NCBI RefSeq assembly: GCF_041146795.1
Contig: NC_135167.1
Coordinates: 34,547,954 to 34,611,953 of the forward strand
DNA from: Maylandia zebra
Lineage: Eukaryota; Chordata; Actinopteri; Cichliformes; Cichlidae
Reading direction: 5' to 3'
DNA length: 64,000 nt
In this document: positions 38,963 through 52,671 of the stretch, piece by piece
How positions within the stretch are numbered: the first letter of the stretch is position 1
How the letters are laid out: each line of letters begins with the position of its first letter
The notes under the pieces: generated by a model
Database searches by the model: none
What the model was told of the DNA's origin: nothing
What the model saw: only the letters and a program-made list of their open reading frames with translations
Position numbers and translations under genes: made by a program

Positions 38963-41900
38963 GATGTTTGTCTTTATGTGTTTCCAGTTTAGGATTTCTA
39001 CCTTCCTCTGCATCTTGTATTTTCTGTCCAGCTCTCCCACCCCCAACCATCATGTCCAGCAGCAGCCCACAGAAAGCCTTCATCACCGGGTGCGACTGAC
39101 TGACCTCCACCTTCAGGAAGTGTGTGTAGTAGCAGTAGGCTAAATAGAGTTAAAGGTCACAGAGTAGAATTTAAATCAGACTGTCTGAAAAATGCAATTG
39201 CATACTTTTGTTATTATCATCAAGTCATTCAAGATGATTAAAATTAGTAACAGTGTTACTGTACATAAAGGATGTGTTCACAAAGGTCTATATAGCCTAT
39301 TCCTCAATACTCCAGGATTCCATTGTTGTAGACAAATTGAATGAATCGTACCTGGGTCATAGGACTCTGCTGTGCGATGCAGCAGACTGACATCAATACG
39401 ACCAAGATGGATGATGTTGTACAAAGCTGTTATTACTATTCTCCATATGGCAACAACCAGCCCCACCACGGTGTTGATTAGGAACAGCAGGTACGTCAGG
39501 AGGAACAGACTCTCTCTGAAAAGCATCATGGAGGAGACTGTGAGAAAAAACTGAGTGTAAACATGAAGTTAATTACATTAGCAATACAAAGCCTGTGACA
39601 GAGCTTGTGACCCTGAAAGTGCTGACCTCTGATGAGTGGAGGCTTCACATTTTTAAATGAAGTAATAACAAATAAACAACAACAACAAATAAAGGATTCT
39701 GAGTTGCATTGTGGGAAATGGTATTTGAGATTGGACCATAATAGGTCTTAAAACTCAAGAAATCTCAACCCTTTCAGCTAGATTTGTTCTTTGTTCTCCA
39801 ACTTTATGCCTCAGTACAAAATTAAATAAAACCACTCATTATTCTTTAACAATCTATATAAATTAAATAATGTCTTTGTATTAAATGGATGTTTTTGAAT
39901 CAGTTTTCAGCCTAAAGCTAAAACTACTCAACAGAAACTCTCTGAGGCCCCCTCTCCCACAAAACAAAGACCCCAGTGTCCTCAGAAGTAGTTGCATGTC
40001 TCTAATTAACAAGTTGAATCCCAGTGAGAAAGTATTCATGTTGTAATCTACTTAATCTACTTCTTTAGTATTTTTTGACGATACAGATACAAAGCCTTCA
40101 GTACTAATAGTTGGAAAACCATTTATTTATTTATTCAGTTCTTTGTAATTTAAAGACATCATTTATGCTGTAAAAGAGCTAAACTAAATAACTGACACGT
40201 GTTACTAATAATTAAACAGTTTCATCCTCAGAATTGCATTGCATTTTTATTAGTATCGAACAAAAATAAAATTACAACTAGTAATTGAAATGTCTAAGTA
40301 ATAAACAAAACCTAATTAAACTGCATTCCAACAAATGAGTAGGACTAAACAAACACACCTGTTGTTCAGGTCTCTTGTGCCAGCTTTTTGTTTGATGAAA
40401 GCAAACTTAGCAGTCACATGCTGAAGCCCTGTCACCAGTATCAGTGTGACCCAGGCCGGCCTGAGACATCACAAAGGTGGAAAATGAAAGTGTTTTGAAT
40501 CATTGATTCATGAAAAGAGAAAAAAGGAAAGAGCTATATGAATTGTTGCTGACTCACCATGCCTTTCCTGCAATTTCAAAGACAATGATGTTACGGCCGT
40601 AAAACACTGGGATAATGATCAAAAACACCAGCAACAAGAAGCAGATGAAAAACACAATGGTCTGGATAGCCATTCCTGCAGAGTTAACACAGAAACAGGC
40701 CACTTTGAATATTAAAATCATTTCTAAAAGTATTTTTTTTCCTTAACCCCTTAAGCCTTTTTTAAATGGCCAGCACTACAGGTTTTATTAAGCATCACTC
40801 ACAAGCATTTGCAAAGCTGGATTACTACATAGTTAGTACTTTAGTAAACTACAATGAGTGCATTCATGGTAATAAGGGAACATGCCATCCAGATCAACAG
40901 CCTGTCTTTTTTAGTTGTAGTTCTTTTCTTCGGACAAAAAACTTTTTGAGAGACAATCCCTATTAAAAGGACAAGTCAAAAGGGTTTTGTTTTTTTTCTT
41001 TTCATGATGTGGTATTTTCCAGCATTATTCTTAAAACTAAAGTCAGTGATGCAGTTTATTCAAGCTTTACCAAGGCTGACGATTGCAGCCTGGTATCCCG
41101 TCAAGCCCATCCAACAGACAACACCTGTTCTAGACGGATGCATGGTTTTCTGGTTGTTGCAAAGCTTGTAAATGTCTCCCTTATACAGTCCTCTTAGGTT
41201 TGATCTGAAACACATTAAGCCAGTGACACATCAGGTTCAGACAGGAAGGCCTGTCTGAGAAAAATCTAGAGAAAAATAAGTAACAAAGTTGAAATACTTA
41301 TCATCAGGCAACAATGAGAAGTCTGGCAATATTGGGGTTAGACTATAATCAGTATTCAGAATAAGTAAACTTTTCATGGAGAAAATAGAGTTTCCTTTAA
41401 CCAATGCCTCCAGTCTCTGAGGATTTACTGCACATACCTGTGGAGAACCATGGACCTCATGAGCATAATAAGGCTGACCAAGCAAGACAGGGTCATCGCA
41501 CAGAGGTAGCATACTAACAAGCAAATGATGCAAAAGAAAAAACAAATTAGTCTTACTTTAAAACAAAAATACTTTGGTATTTTGTTACAGGGACAGCAAA
41601 CAGACCCACATACCTTCCAGCAGCCATGTGTAAAAAGTTACAATTCTAACAACCTCCATCCTGTCATCTGATAACACAATCCCAAAACCCAGTAACAAGA
41701 AGGCGATATTTTCATCAATACCAGCACGAACAATGTGGAGAGTGGGCACCACCAGGACAACTATCAAGAGTGCGGTCTGTAGGGTGAAACAGGCAATGGT
41801 GAATGTAAAACAAATGAACCAAGATGGTATGACATTTTAAAATAGGTAAAGGTATTATTGGCTTATTTAAGCTCACATGGTGTATAGCCACACAGGTAAC

Positions 41901-44900
41901 AAAAGATGATACCGCCAGCTTCAGTGGAAAACGAAACACTGAAAGGAAAAATGATCAAGTAGGTTACTGCAGCATTTCCAATATGTCAGATATGCAGAAG
42001 AAGTTAAGTCAGCGTTACATAAAAAATATATCTGTATGAGAACACTCACCTTTTTCAGGAATATAAATGTAACCCTTAATCACCTCCAGAATTCTCTCTG
42101 CAAGCGCTGGTTTGTCAGATGCTGACAAACTACAAGAGAACAAGTCGTGAGAGCTGCAAACTACATGAATGCGATTTATATTTAATTTATTTAACTTATT
42201 TACTTATGTATTGCTGATATCTGCAACTGAATTGCAAGTTCCTTTTCAAGCCTCCCCCAGTACCTCACTATGGGAAGAGCCCTCCGGTATGATCCATCAG
42301 ATAATCAGAATCAGAATAATCTCTCATATCCCCCTTGGTTTTCAGAGAATCTGGGTTACGCTAGTAACCAAACATTTTCTACAGTAACAATTCAAGGCCA
42401 CAAGCTCCATTGCAACACTGTAGTACTATATTTCCTCCTATTTTGGTTCACATCTCAGTCTTCCAGTAAGTATTTATTTAATAAATGCTTAAAAAATATC
42501 TTTAAATAATTAAAATTTCAACAAGGATATTAACGTAATTGTTTATTTATGCATATTACAGTTCTCAAAATTAAAAAACCTTGTCTATAAAATAATTTAG
42601 AAAATACTACCTTTGATTTTGATTAGATTAATCCACTGTTCTCATTTTTTTTGCTCACACAACAAAGACAAAGAAAACAAACTTGAGCTGATTCAGAATT
42701 ACACAGTCAGACTGATCGTCAGGTAAAGCTGAATAAATATCCAAATCCCATTTTGCAATGATCATTTCGGTTATAGAGGTTTATCCCCCGAAATATACAG
42801 TAAACCTTCTGTAAGCACCTTAATTGTTCAATGGCCTGTTGAAGATAAACAAAGATAACACTTCATCTTTTTTAATTCAGCATTTTCTTTATTTTTTAAA
42901 AACTGTCACTTGCTTTTGGCCTGTCTTTATATAATAAACTTCACTCATACTTCTTTAATTGCACGTAAACTCTTTGTACCTTGTTTTGAAAATAACTTTG
43001 TTCTTCCTCTTCTTCCTATCAGTCTTAACAGTAACCTGGATTTTTAAGGTGAATTTGGTTGTTTTAACTATCCTAATTTTATCACCTTTGAAGGTGCAAG
43101 CAAATATAGGTAATCCACAGTTTTAAAATGCTTTTACTTTGAATGAAAATCATGCATACATGTGGTGAGAAATGTGGTAAATTTCAACATATTTGTGGGT
43201 TTAAAGGATTATACACCATTACACAGTTGAAGCCAGTAGGAATCTCACTTTTAAAAAACAGACAAAAAATAATAATTTTGGCATGTGGCTTGAAAGTGCA
43301 ATTAATTTGATTTGCATGAAGCCAGAGAAGCAAATGATCAGTTGATTTAATATCAAATGCTAGACTCCACTAATCTCATTTTTGAAGTTACTCCAAAAGA
43401 GCGATTATTTTAGCTTATAACTTGTGGAGCCTGGGCTCTGTACCAGTGACAGTCAGCTAATACAATGTAGAAAGAAAATAATATTCTGAAAGGAAAATCT
43501 TTAGCAAATACTACTCTATAAATATCGATTAAAAATAAACCTACAAACATTATCAGGCCTTTGTCACATATTACATTCTGAAACTGAGAAGTCAGAAAAT
43601 GATCACACTGCAACAAAGTAAGCTGCTAGCTCACTGTAATGGCACAGTTAATGGAACTGGAACTGAACACATTAAAGTCAGCAGCAAAACTGCCAATGAG
43701 CAAGCTTTCATTATAAATTTTGTCGTCTTCATTGAAATATGATCCCGACCTCTATCATGTTTTTTTTTGTGTCACCACTCTGAGTCTAATAAAATAAATC
43801 ACTCTTTAATCTCTGCTCACCTGGCAGTTGAGGACTTTTTCTTGAGAAGTAACTTCACATAGTTGGTGTAGTAGCTACTGTCAAGGTCCTGTGAGCAAAA
43901 ACATTTTAAGGTGTCAGTATTTCAGAACATAACTACAAGTTTAATTTCCTTCATAACTCTGTAATTTCAATGTTACCAATTAGTGTTTGTTGGGGATTTA
44001 ATCTGCTTTTGAAGTATAAGTCTTGGATTAATATATTTGAAGGTGGGAAAATGTCACCTCTCCCGTCATAATCTGCTGAAGGACACAGGGTTAAACCTGT
44101 TCTTTTTCTGCACAAGCTGCTCATTGTAATCACAGTTCTGTTTTACATAATTGAACTATGTTACGTACTTATTCGTGTGCACCAGCCACAGCCAGAGATA
44201 AATATCATACATTTTTAGAATGTTGAAATTTAGAATGTTTGTGTATTCTGACTTTTCTCACCTCGTCCGTCTTTGGTCCTTTCACAAACAGCAAAGGGAA
44301 CTGAATGCAGAGATATGCAAGGCAGGCCAGCTGAGGCAGACTTGCGAGTAGAGCATAGTATTTATAGATCTGTAAACAAATAAAATATGCTGTCCTTTAA
44401 AGTATCAGTTCCTTCAATTGTAACGTGATGTATTTTATACAAACCCAAAATTATATAAAATTATCAGTTACTAAAGGACTTACTTAATGACAAATCACAA
44501 AAGTTAAACAACTATAACCAGACTTGGCTGTTCCCATCTTGTTTGGGTTTTATTTCTTCCAGCTTTTGCACTGTTTTCAAACTTTTTAACTAGACTAGCT
44601 TATGTCTGCTACAACTAGAAGCAAGATCAACACTGTACAAGCATGTCATGAAAGTGAAACATGGAAAGGAAAATCTTTGGGATTGGTTGAGTTGTTGCCA
44701 CAGTAGCTTGTTCATGCACCTCAAAATCTACCATGAGGTTGCATAGCAACAAATGTCTTTAAATTCAGCAGATATTTGAAATCTGTGTAGGATTTTTTTA
44801 TACCAAGTCTGACGTTGAAAACAGAAGGGCAACATAAACTTTTAAAGAAAGTATTCTTCTCAGATATGAAATTCATTTGTTTCCCTTAAACATTATACAT

Positions 44901-47900
44901 CAGTATTTTTTTGTTGGTATTTTACCTCTGGAGTCTTTGGACAGTCAAATTTCTGCCACACCAGGACTCCAAAGTGAGTGAAGGAGAGCAGTGTCCCAAA
45001 CACATAACCTGCTTTGCGCTGCAGAGTTCCACATACCAACAGAGGATAATACAGGATTGGGTAATAAAATATGGCGATTATCTTCATGTACTCTGGAAAA
45101 AAAGGACCCAAAAAAAGACAGGGCATATCAGTTCCTAAAATGAAACCTCTAATCTAATCAGTATAGACAAAATGGAAAAACAAGGACTCTCTAGAATCCT
45201 CCACGTGAATAATCTGATTTTTAATAATAAAGGGATAATAATAAAGGCAGTGTATGTTCAAAAACCACTGACTGGCATGATAATCAAACCACCATATAAC
45301 TGAAGCAATTACAATCTTCATTGCAACTAAAGAACAAACAAGCATTCAGATGTCTACCTTTATTATCTGCTGGAGTATCTTTGGAGAAAGGCAGAGGGTC
45401 TGGGGTGATCACCAGCATTGCCAGCTTGCTGAACACCAGTCCAAAAACAGCCATAACCACTCCTTTTTTCTGAGTCTGATCCAGGAAGTTGGCTGGACTG
45501 TGAGATCACACAGGGAGGCTCAGATAACATGAGACAAATGTGCAGTTAAATTTGTATTTACCAAATTTACCTGAAGATGCTTGAGGATCCTCTTGCGAAA
45601 CCCTGGCAGAATTTATTTTTCCTGGTGAGACCTGCCAGGATTAACATGATCACCAGCTAGATGGAAGGACAAAATTTTAGATCTTCCGTTACGCGTCATA
45701 CAGTTAATGCCACATCAGTGATTGTCATTATATACTAATATAGTAAAGTAGTATAGTTTTTTTACATTACATGCTGGAAACGTAATTTTAGGCTAGCTTG
45801 TTCTAAAAAGTTTCCTTTTGTCAAAAGCTGCCCCAAAATGTTGGCAGATTCATAAAAAAAGACTGTTTGTAACACACTTGTAAACAAGTGTAATCGAATG
45901 CTTCCTTGAAATGATAGGACAATCTGATTAAGACAGGATTATGACATTCGTTTCAGGTACAAATGGTGAACTGCAAACGTTATTCTTAATATGCTGTCGT
46001 GTCACTAAATGATAAGGCTTTACTGTGCCCCCTATCTTTCAGGGCTAAGTTGTATTTGATTGTGTTTATCAGAGCCTTTGCCAGCTCCAGGAGCTCATTA
46101 AAACTTCAACTTTCCAAAATAACACAGCACTGTAGATATGTCAGGAACTGACCTATAAGTCAGAAGAACCTCAAATAAATAACCTTGTTTGGTAGAAAAC
46201 ATATTTCATGACCCACCTCTAATAGTTTTTCAGATTGTTTACCGTACAATGAAATTGGGTCGTGTCCATTCTATACACAGTAGAAGGATTTTTATGACTG
46301 AGTCAGTTGTGTTCATTCGTAATTGGTTGAAGGCTAAATGACAGTAAAAGTCCCTAAATGGCATATCCTTTGGGAGCAAAGACAACTGACGGATTCCTGG
46401 AAAATGCACCAAAGGATGTACTGGGAAATGAACCTCTCTCATCCTCTTATGTTCCACTTAAAAGGAGAATAGTTTAAATGTTCAAGCTGTGTTGGCAGCA
46501 GACATTCAAATCTATAATTTTATCTGATACTACATAAAAATTTCTTGGCTTGTGAGTCAGAGCTGACCCCTGCTTGTTATGTTTGTTTGCAAAAAGCTAT
46601 CTTAAGACTAAGATGACTAGCGGATTACATTGGTGACAATGTCCACTCTTTTATACAGTCTATAATTGCTATAAACTGCTTAAGCCATGCATTCCCAAGA
46701 AACTACAAAGTTATCAGTGTTTCTCTTGTTCATTCTGCCTTACTGTAGAAACAAGCAGTGTTGGGTGTAACAGATTAAAAAGTAACACATTACTGTAGTC
46801 ACACTACATTTTCAGCAACACAGTAATGTAGCATGTTACTGAACTAAATTCAGTCATTTCATTACAGTTTAAATTTTGCCACTGCTTGTGTTATAAACTG
46901 TGTTCTTCAGTCATCTGCACACAGGTGGATTAAAAAAAAACATCTAACAAATGTTTTTTTTCTGTGCACTTATTAAAGTATTCAGATTCTGATTCTGATT
47001 CTGATTCGCGCCACAATCAGCCAATTTCAGTTCTTGTGCAGGAGGAAAAAAGCTTGTGGGGTGATACAGCCTTTGAGGAGTGGATATGCATCCTCTTATT
47101 TTTTATTGCATTTTAATGAGTAGTGTAATGAATTACTAATGAATTACTAAGTAATGAATCACAAAGAAAGTAATTAATTGCATTGCATTACTTATAAGAA
47201 AAGTAAAGAGTAATATATAATACTTTACTTTTTAAAGCTGCATCTCCTTAGACACCTTTTAAATTATAAAGGGACTTATTTTAGCCTAACACAACAACAA
47301 TTTGCAGTTATACATTAATGAAGCAAAGCTATAAATACTACATTTCATTGTGCTACTACAGTAGCCTATAGGTCCGATAAATTAATGCATTATTAGCATT
47401 ATTTCCCATATGATCATAACTTAGATGGTGATAAGTTAAAGAAAAAAAAGCAACACTCAGTGACTTGAGTAAGGTGTTGTGTCACCATGTACAACCAGAA
47501 CAACGTCAGTGCACTGTAATATTGATTCTCCACGTCTGTGGATCTGTACTGGATTAAGAAGAACATCATTCTTCTAAATTATTCCCTCTTTTGGTGTTTG
47601 GAATATGGTGATGGAGAGTGCTAATGTGTTCAACAAGTTTGATATTATGCTGTATTTTAAGTGACCCCAATTTATCTGCAGTAACCCAACAAAACAACCC
47701 CCCGCCCTTAAGAGAGTAGTCAGGTCCAAGTATACTTACTGATATCGATAATATGCATATATGGAAGAGCTTGTCATCTGCTGTCGGGTCACATGGTAAA
47801 ATAACTCTGCGACAAAAAGAAAATAAGGACTAAAACCATCATTAAAAAATGTGCAAAGTAAGCCTAAAACAAATCAAACCACCACATCTCAGCACTTTTC

Positions 47901-48093
47901 TGACCTTGTTGATGTACCAGGACCCAACCTGTGAAAATAATCAATGCTTATGGCCCCATTTGACACCTTTGACTCAACTTTTTTATACTCACTCTTTGGG
48001 TGGTTTTGTAGGCTCTGCGTTGTTTGAGTACCAGTCTGAATAGTCATAATAGGAATATTGAAAAGGCTCAACTCCCTCTTTGCTCTGATTCAT
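37746..48093 (-). CDS. stra6: Stra6, vitamin A (RBP4) receptor
   Basis: The multi-pass membrane receptor that takes retinol from plasma retinol-binding protein into cells, notably the retinal pigment epithelium. Seventeen coding exons, in order: 48093-47993, 47806-47740, 45656-45571, 45497-45358, 45092-44926, 44369-44262, 43888-43821, 42129-42050, 41938-41877, 41776-41614, 41513-41438, 41204-41071, 40675-40558, 40460-40359, 39515-39352, 39139-39002, 38005-37746. Every intron is GT-AG and all phases agree, giving 677 residues against about 667 in human. Recognisable stretches include PCDPTADDKLFHIC in exon 2, YYPILYYPLL in exon 5, FLLLGFGIVLSDD in exon 10, GTRDLNN in exon 14 and KVEVSQSHPVMKAFCGLLL in exon 16, with many hydrophobic segments between. 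At the site matching the mammalian RBP-contact motif YxxxGxG, this protein has F319, G323 and G325. Noncoding 5' exons are not resolved. The position next to islr2 supports stra6 over the paralogue stra6l. Confidence 0.97.
38902..38962. repeat. (GT)n then (GA)n tract in a stra6 intron
   Basis: GT dinucleotides (38902-38952) are followed by GA dinucleotides to about 38962. On the stra6 coding strand this reads CTCTCT then a CA tract, beginning about 40 nt and the CA part about 50 nt downstream of the exon 16 donor (39001). Confidence 0.95.
42130..43820. other. stra6 intron between exons 7 and 8
   Basis: 1.7 kb of AT-rich intron. I see no second gene, RNA gene or clear transposon terminus in it. 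Confidence 0.6.
45657..47739. other. stra6 intron between exons 2 and 3, with a hAT-like relic
   Basis: The segment from about 46757 (CAGTGTTGGGTGTAACAG) to about 47230 repeats TTACT/AGTAA motifs and has the same CAGTGTTGG start as the hAT-like element at 12459. It is probably an older member of that family; its right border is unclear. A short ATTCTG repeat (46983-47006) lies inside. Confidence 0.5.
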
Positions 48094-49869
48094 TGCAGCT
48101 GTTTAATCAAGTCATACAGGTGAAGCAGGACAAATAAGGATCCAGAGGACTCCTCCTGGTCCAGCTCCAGTCAGCAGTCTGTTGGTGCTGCTGCAACGTG
48201 TCAGGACAGCTTGGCCCAAGAACCCCAACACATTCCAGTCCAGCTAATAACTAAACGCAGCAGATTAAGGGCTGCACAGAAGGGAGGGAGAGTGGAGCAA
48301 GGTTTAACATTCACGTGAAATGAAGCAAGTGGAGGAACAAATGTTTTAAACCTTGCAACATAATCATTTAAAAGTGATTCATAGAATAATATTTGGTCAA
48401 AGACAATGTAGCATCACGTTTAGGGATTTAATTAACAGTCAAGTTAACAAAAAAAAATGCATTGTTGAGTTTGGTGGTGCAGATATTTAAATGGTTCGTA
48501 AGTAATAAGTCTGAGTCCAGTAAATTCTTCACATCTGGCCAGTACCATTTCTACAGTGAAACATGCTAAAGTTGTATTATCCAATGGGAGTGTTAATCAA
48601 TAACAAGACTACAGTCAAGAGCCATGTATTAGGCACAATCGCTCTTCAGCACAAATATGAATTCAGCCAGTCACATGGGAGAAACATCAAACTGAGCATC
48701 AAATTAGGTTGTCGTTTGGTTGTTGCCAGACAGACTGGTCCAGCTATTGCTGCTCATCTAATGAGACATCTCATGATCTTCACCTACGACTCTATGGGTT
48801 TGTCATTCAGATTAGGTAATGTTATTTTTGCACAGCAAATGGCACCAACCTGTTTGCCTCCCTCCGCTTGTTACTTAACAGACTAATCTTTTAAGATGAA
48901 AATCTCACTGAAACAGAGGCAACCTTTGTGTGAACGAGTGACAGAAAGGTGAAAATGAGAATGGGACACGTTACGTAAGGACCTCAACTTAAAGTTTTAT
49001 GAAATAAAAATGAGACAGAAAGAAACCATGTGACGAGCATCCAGTGCCGCTGCAGAGGACGAACACTAACAACAGACCTTCACCTTCTCCAAACTGCAGC
49101 TGAAGCAGGACTTTATGATGATTTCCAGTGCTCATGCTGTGTATCTTAAAAGAAAATTTAATAGCACCATTTGAGTCAAAGCATATTTTGCTGGGAAATC
49201 TGGTGCCTGTGGGAGCTGAAAGTGTTTTAATCTGGACTGGTGAGTTTCTGTCATAAGGCTGCAGAGGGCCAGCTGATCTGATCCAAAGACTGGGACTGTA
49301 AGGGCCTGGCACTGGATCCAGATGGCTCAAATGCTGCTATTTCAACATAGAAAAATCACCACAGATGTGCTGGATGCTGTTCTTAACTTCTTAAACCCCA
49401 GACTTCAAGCTCAGTTTCAGCTTAGAATGAAAAATATTTGTGTTAAAATAAGAGTTTTCAGTTGCTTGCCTTTGTAAGCAACTGAAAACTCTTTCAATTC
49501 AGCTTGCAAGCATAAAAAAACAAGTTTGATGTCTCAATGAAATGCAGCAGGGGTCCACTTCCTTTCCTCTGCTGTGTCTCTTTGATAGTGGCAGTGTGTT
49601 TGAATCAAAAGGTAAAGAAATACTGACTGACGTTTCTTATCAAGCTGACATTTGGCTGAGGTACACCAATGCTCATTTAAACCACATAGAACTCATCATT
49701 TCAAACCTCATTTCAAGGTGGAATTTACTTCATTTTAATAATACTGTTATAAGGTCACTGTGTAGATGGAAATGTGAAGACACGTGGTACAGAGTGTAAA
49801 GATCCTACTACTTCTTGATGTAGTCAGGTGTCTGACTACAGTCTGGTCAAAATAATTTTTTTGTTTGTT
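48094..49869. other. stra6: stra6 upstream region
   Basis: It should contain the stra6 promoter and any noncoding first exon; neither can be placed with confidence. An exact 18-nt hairpin pairs 49450-49467 with 49476-49493. Confidence 0.4.
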
Positions 49870-49879
49870 TACCTTTTAA

Positions 49880-50039
49880 ATATTGGATGTTAAAAGGGAG
49901 TTTTTCCTTCCCACTGTCGCCAAAGTGCTTGCTCATAGGGGGTCATATGATTGTTGGGTTTTTCTCTGTATCTATGAACCGCCTTGAGGCGACTTTTGTT
50001 GTGATTTGGCGCTATATAAATAAAATTGAATTGAATTGA
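49880..50039 (+). mobile_element. L2/CR1-like LINE 3' end
   Basis: The segment GGGAGTTTTTCCTTCCCACT through GGCGCTATATAAATAAAATT and a TTGAATTGAATTGA tail is a common 3' terminus of fish L2-type LINEs or the SINEs that borrow it. No coding part is left. Confidence 0.75.
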
Positions 50040-50356
50040 CAATCAGAGGCATAGAAATACATGGGAGTATACATATACTTATATATTCAAATGTGTATTT
50101 GTATTTTGAATTTAATGCTTTTCACAAAAAAGACAAAATACATTAAGCAGAAATAACATAATAGTGAGCAGTTACAGCATGATAACTGATGATAAGTTGT
50201 AACTGTTACTTTCTGTGACCCGTGTTTCAGTCATGTGTCCATGTTTGTTTTGTCTAAGTGTCAGGTTCCTGTGTTATTTTGAAGGTCCTCTTATCCTGTG
50301 TGCATTGTTTTCAGTTTAACTGCTTTTGTTTCCTCTTCCTTTATTGACTGTATACC

Positions 50357-51299
50357 AGCTGTATCTCAGTCCATCCTTCAGAGGCCGCATTTGAAGGCCG
50401 ATTACGTCATAGCGACGCAACGTAATTCGAAGGCTGCTCCAGCCGACAAATGCGTCCTTCAATTTCCCGGATTTCAAGGATAGGTTGGGTGTATCCTTCC
50501 TGGCCCAACCTATCCCAGAATTCAAAGCACGGCCCAGCCAATTCCAGTTTCCAACAATGGTGGCAGCTACTTAGTTGTAAAATTACTCTTATTACTTTAT
50601 TAATTAAATTATTATTCCTAAAATTTCCATAATAATATAAAAATACTTTTCAAATGCGGCAATGGCGAAGAAGTGCGGCTAACGAGTTTGAAATATTACT
50701 CTTTCTGGGTCACAAAATAAACTTTTAACATGTTTTCAAGCAAGAATGTAGGTGTGTAAACTGCAAATTTTTGCTCGATTTATCAAGACATCACATATTT
50801 GTAACACGTCTGTTACTCACCAGCTCGATAGCTGACCGGGTGGCCAAGGTGAGAACACCGGACTCCCGGCACATCGTTTTCAGACCCTGCGCGGTCTTTC
50901 ACTACTCAGGTTAAACGTGTCACTTAGATAACTTAAAAATGTTATTGTTTGGCTTTTTTCAGTGTTCTATTTGTTCCTGAGTAAATCGGTTTGGCTGAGA
51001 TTAAAGTTATAGTTTTCATACAGCTGAATAAACATCAAACAGAAAACTGATTAAACAGAAAACTGATTAAACAGTGTGAGATGGTAGCGAATTTACTCCA
51101 ATGTCCTGTTATATTTTAGATAGCAAGGAGCAGACGGCTCATTTTATTAAACTCCACCGAGACAGCTGGCGAGGCAAATCTGAAGGCTAGACCATCCCAC
51201 TTCACAGCCTCGCTTCCGGCCTTCTCGGTCTTCGGAGGATCTGGCACATGTAGACCGCGAAGGCCGGGTCCTCCGAAGACTGCAGCCCCTGAAGTGAGA
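50357..51299. mobile_element. non-autonomous DNA transposon, foldback-repeat family copy 1
   Basis: The ends AGCTGTATCTCAGTCC and (reverse-complemented) AGCTGTGTCTCACTTC are imperfect inverted repeats. The interior (about 50640-50810) is closely similar to 62870-63020, and about 50520-50580 matches 60390-60440 in reverse. It has no coding capacity. Superfamily is not assigned, because I could not settle the target duplication. Confidence 0.6.
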
Positions 51300-52671
51300 C
51301 ACAGCTATTGTCTCGGTGTCCCTTTGCCCTTTGTTGTGTTGTCCCTCATTCCCGCTTGCTGAGTGTCCTCATGTTCCAAGTGTCTCCTGTAGTTTCCTAG
51401 TTAGCAAATTCCTAGTCTCTCCCTAGTTAAGTTCTTTTCTATTTTTGATCCTTGTGAGTCCAGCACAAAAAGCTGTATCTTGAGCTCAGTGGCGATTCTG
51501 ATTCCTGCACATTGGCTCCTAATCTTGTCAGTAACACAGCAATATATACCTGTCAAAAAGCTGCAAAAGAATTCAGAAGCATTTCTGTCCCGTATTTACA
51601 GACAGTTTGGACTGACCGAAATCTGTCAGTCCAAACTGTCAGTGTGTGTTCTGCAACATTCACACTAAAAATTGAGTGAAAATGGTTCATCTGGAGTAAA
51701 AAAAAGTGAAAAAGTAAAAAGGTTTTTTGCTTCTACCAGCAGTGTTAAAGATGTCTCACCAATGTTTTTTGGTTTTGGTTTTTTCGTTGGTTGTCACTGA
51801 GAAAGTGGGTGGAAAGGTGCCACATACATGATGCTGTCATTCCAACACGCCAAAATAATGAAGTTTCACTTAAGGCTGAATGACAATGTTTTCAAATGAC
51901 TCCACAGCTGTATTTAAGAGAAGCAATAAGAAAATTGATACAGTTAATGCTTAACACAAAGACATAAAGTGAAATGTCACTCTCCACGTCTGTGGAAAGC
52001 AGTAATGCTGATACGCCAGTATAAGCATTAGTCTTACTCACACTTTGCTTAATTTTCATAATTCTAATTTAAATAGGAGGTACAGATTAAAGGGGCTCAA
52101 CTTACATCTTAGTCATCTTTTTTATTATATTTATTGTGTGTGAGAGTGTGTTGAAGAATCTGTGTATTAACCAGACAGAAGAGGGCACTGTTTCATGGGT
52201 TCGGTGCAAGCTCTTAGTAACATAGCAAGTATACTGAAAACATTCCTGCTCCATAGAATTAAAGAAACAGGTATATTTTAGATTTTTTCTTCTTTGTTTT
52301 TACTTTTTCAAGGCGTAACAACATAAATACAACAGTCACATTAACATCAGCAGGGCCACACACACGTTACCAAACAAATTACACTATTACCAAACAAAGT
52401 ATTTTTATTGAAACAAACAACAACAACAAAACTAGTATGACCATAACTTCAAATCAGAGACTCTTGATATAATACAAAGAAAACGCATTATGACAAAAAC
52501 TGAACTGCATTTTCTTCTTTGTCAAATTAACTGATGTGGAGGTGACAAAAGAAGACAACAAACAACAGCATGCAGAATCTCTTGTATATATACAAAACAA
52601 ATATCTGTCAGTCATCATCCCATCCAAAACAGGACATTACTGATGACTGCATGGGTTTCTCTGTGATTCTT
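51300..52671. other. nr2e3 3' flank, gene-free
   Basis: An exact 16-nt hairpin pairs 51601-51616 with 51625-51640 (8-nt loop). The nr2e3 3' UTR probably occupies the right part. No other gene is seen. Confidence 0.45.

Noticed and set aside
50815-50890. tRNA-like segment (GATAGCTGACCGGGTGGCCA...)
   Set aside because: It has a tRNA-like flavour but no consistent cloverleaf or B box, and a related copy at about 62640-62680 shows it belongs to the foldback repeat family.
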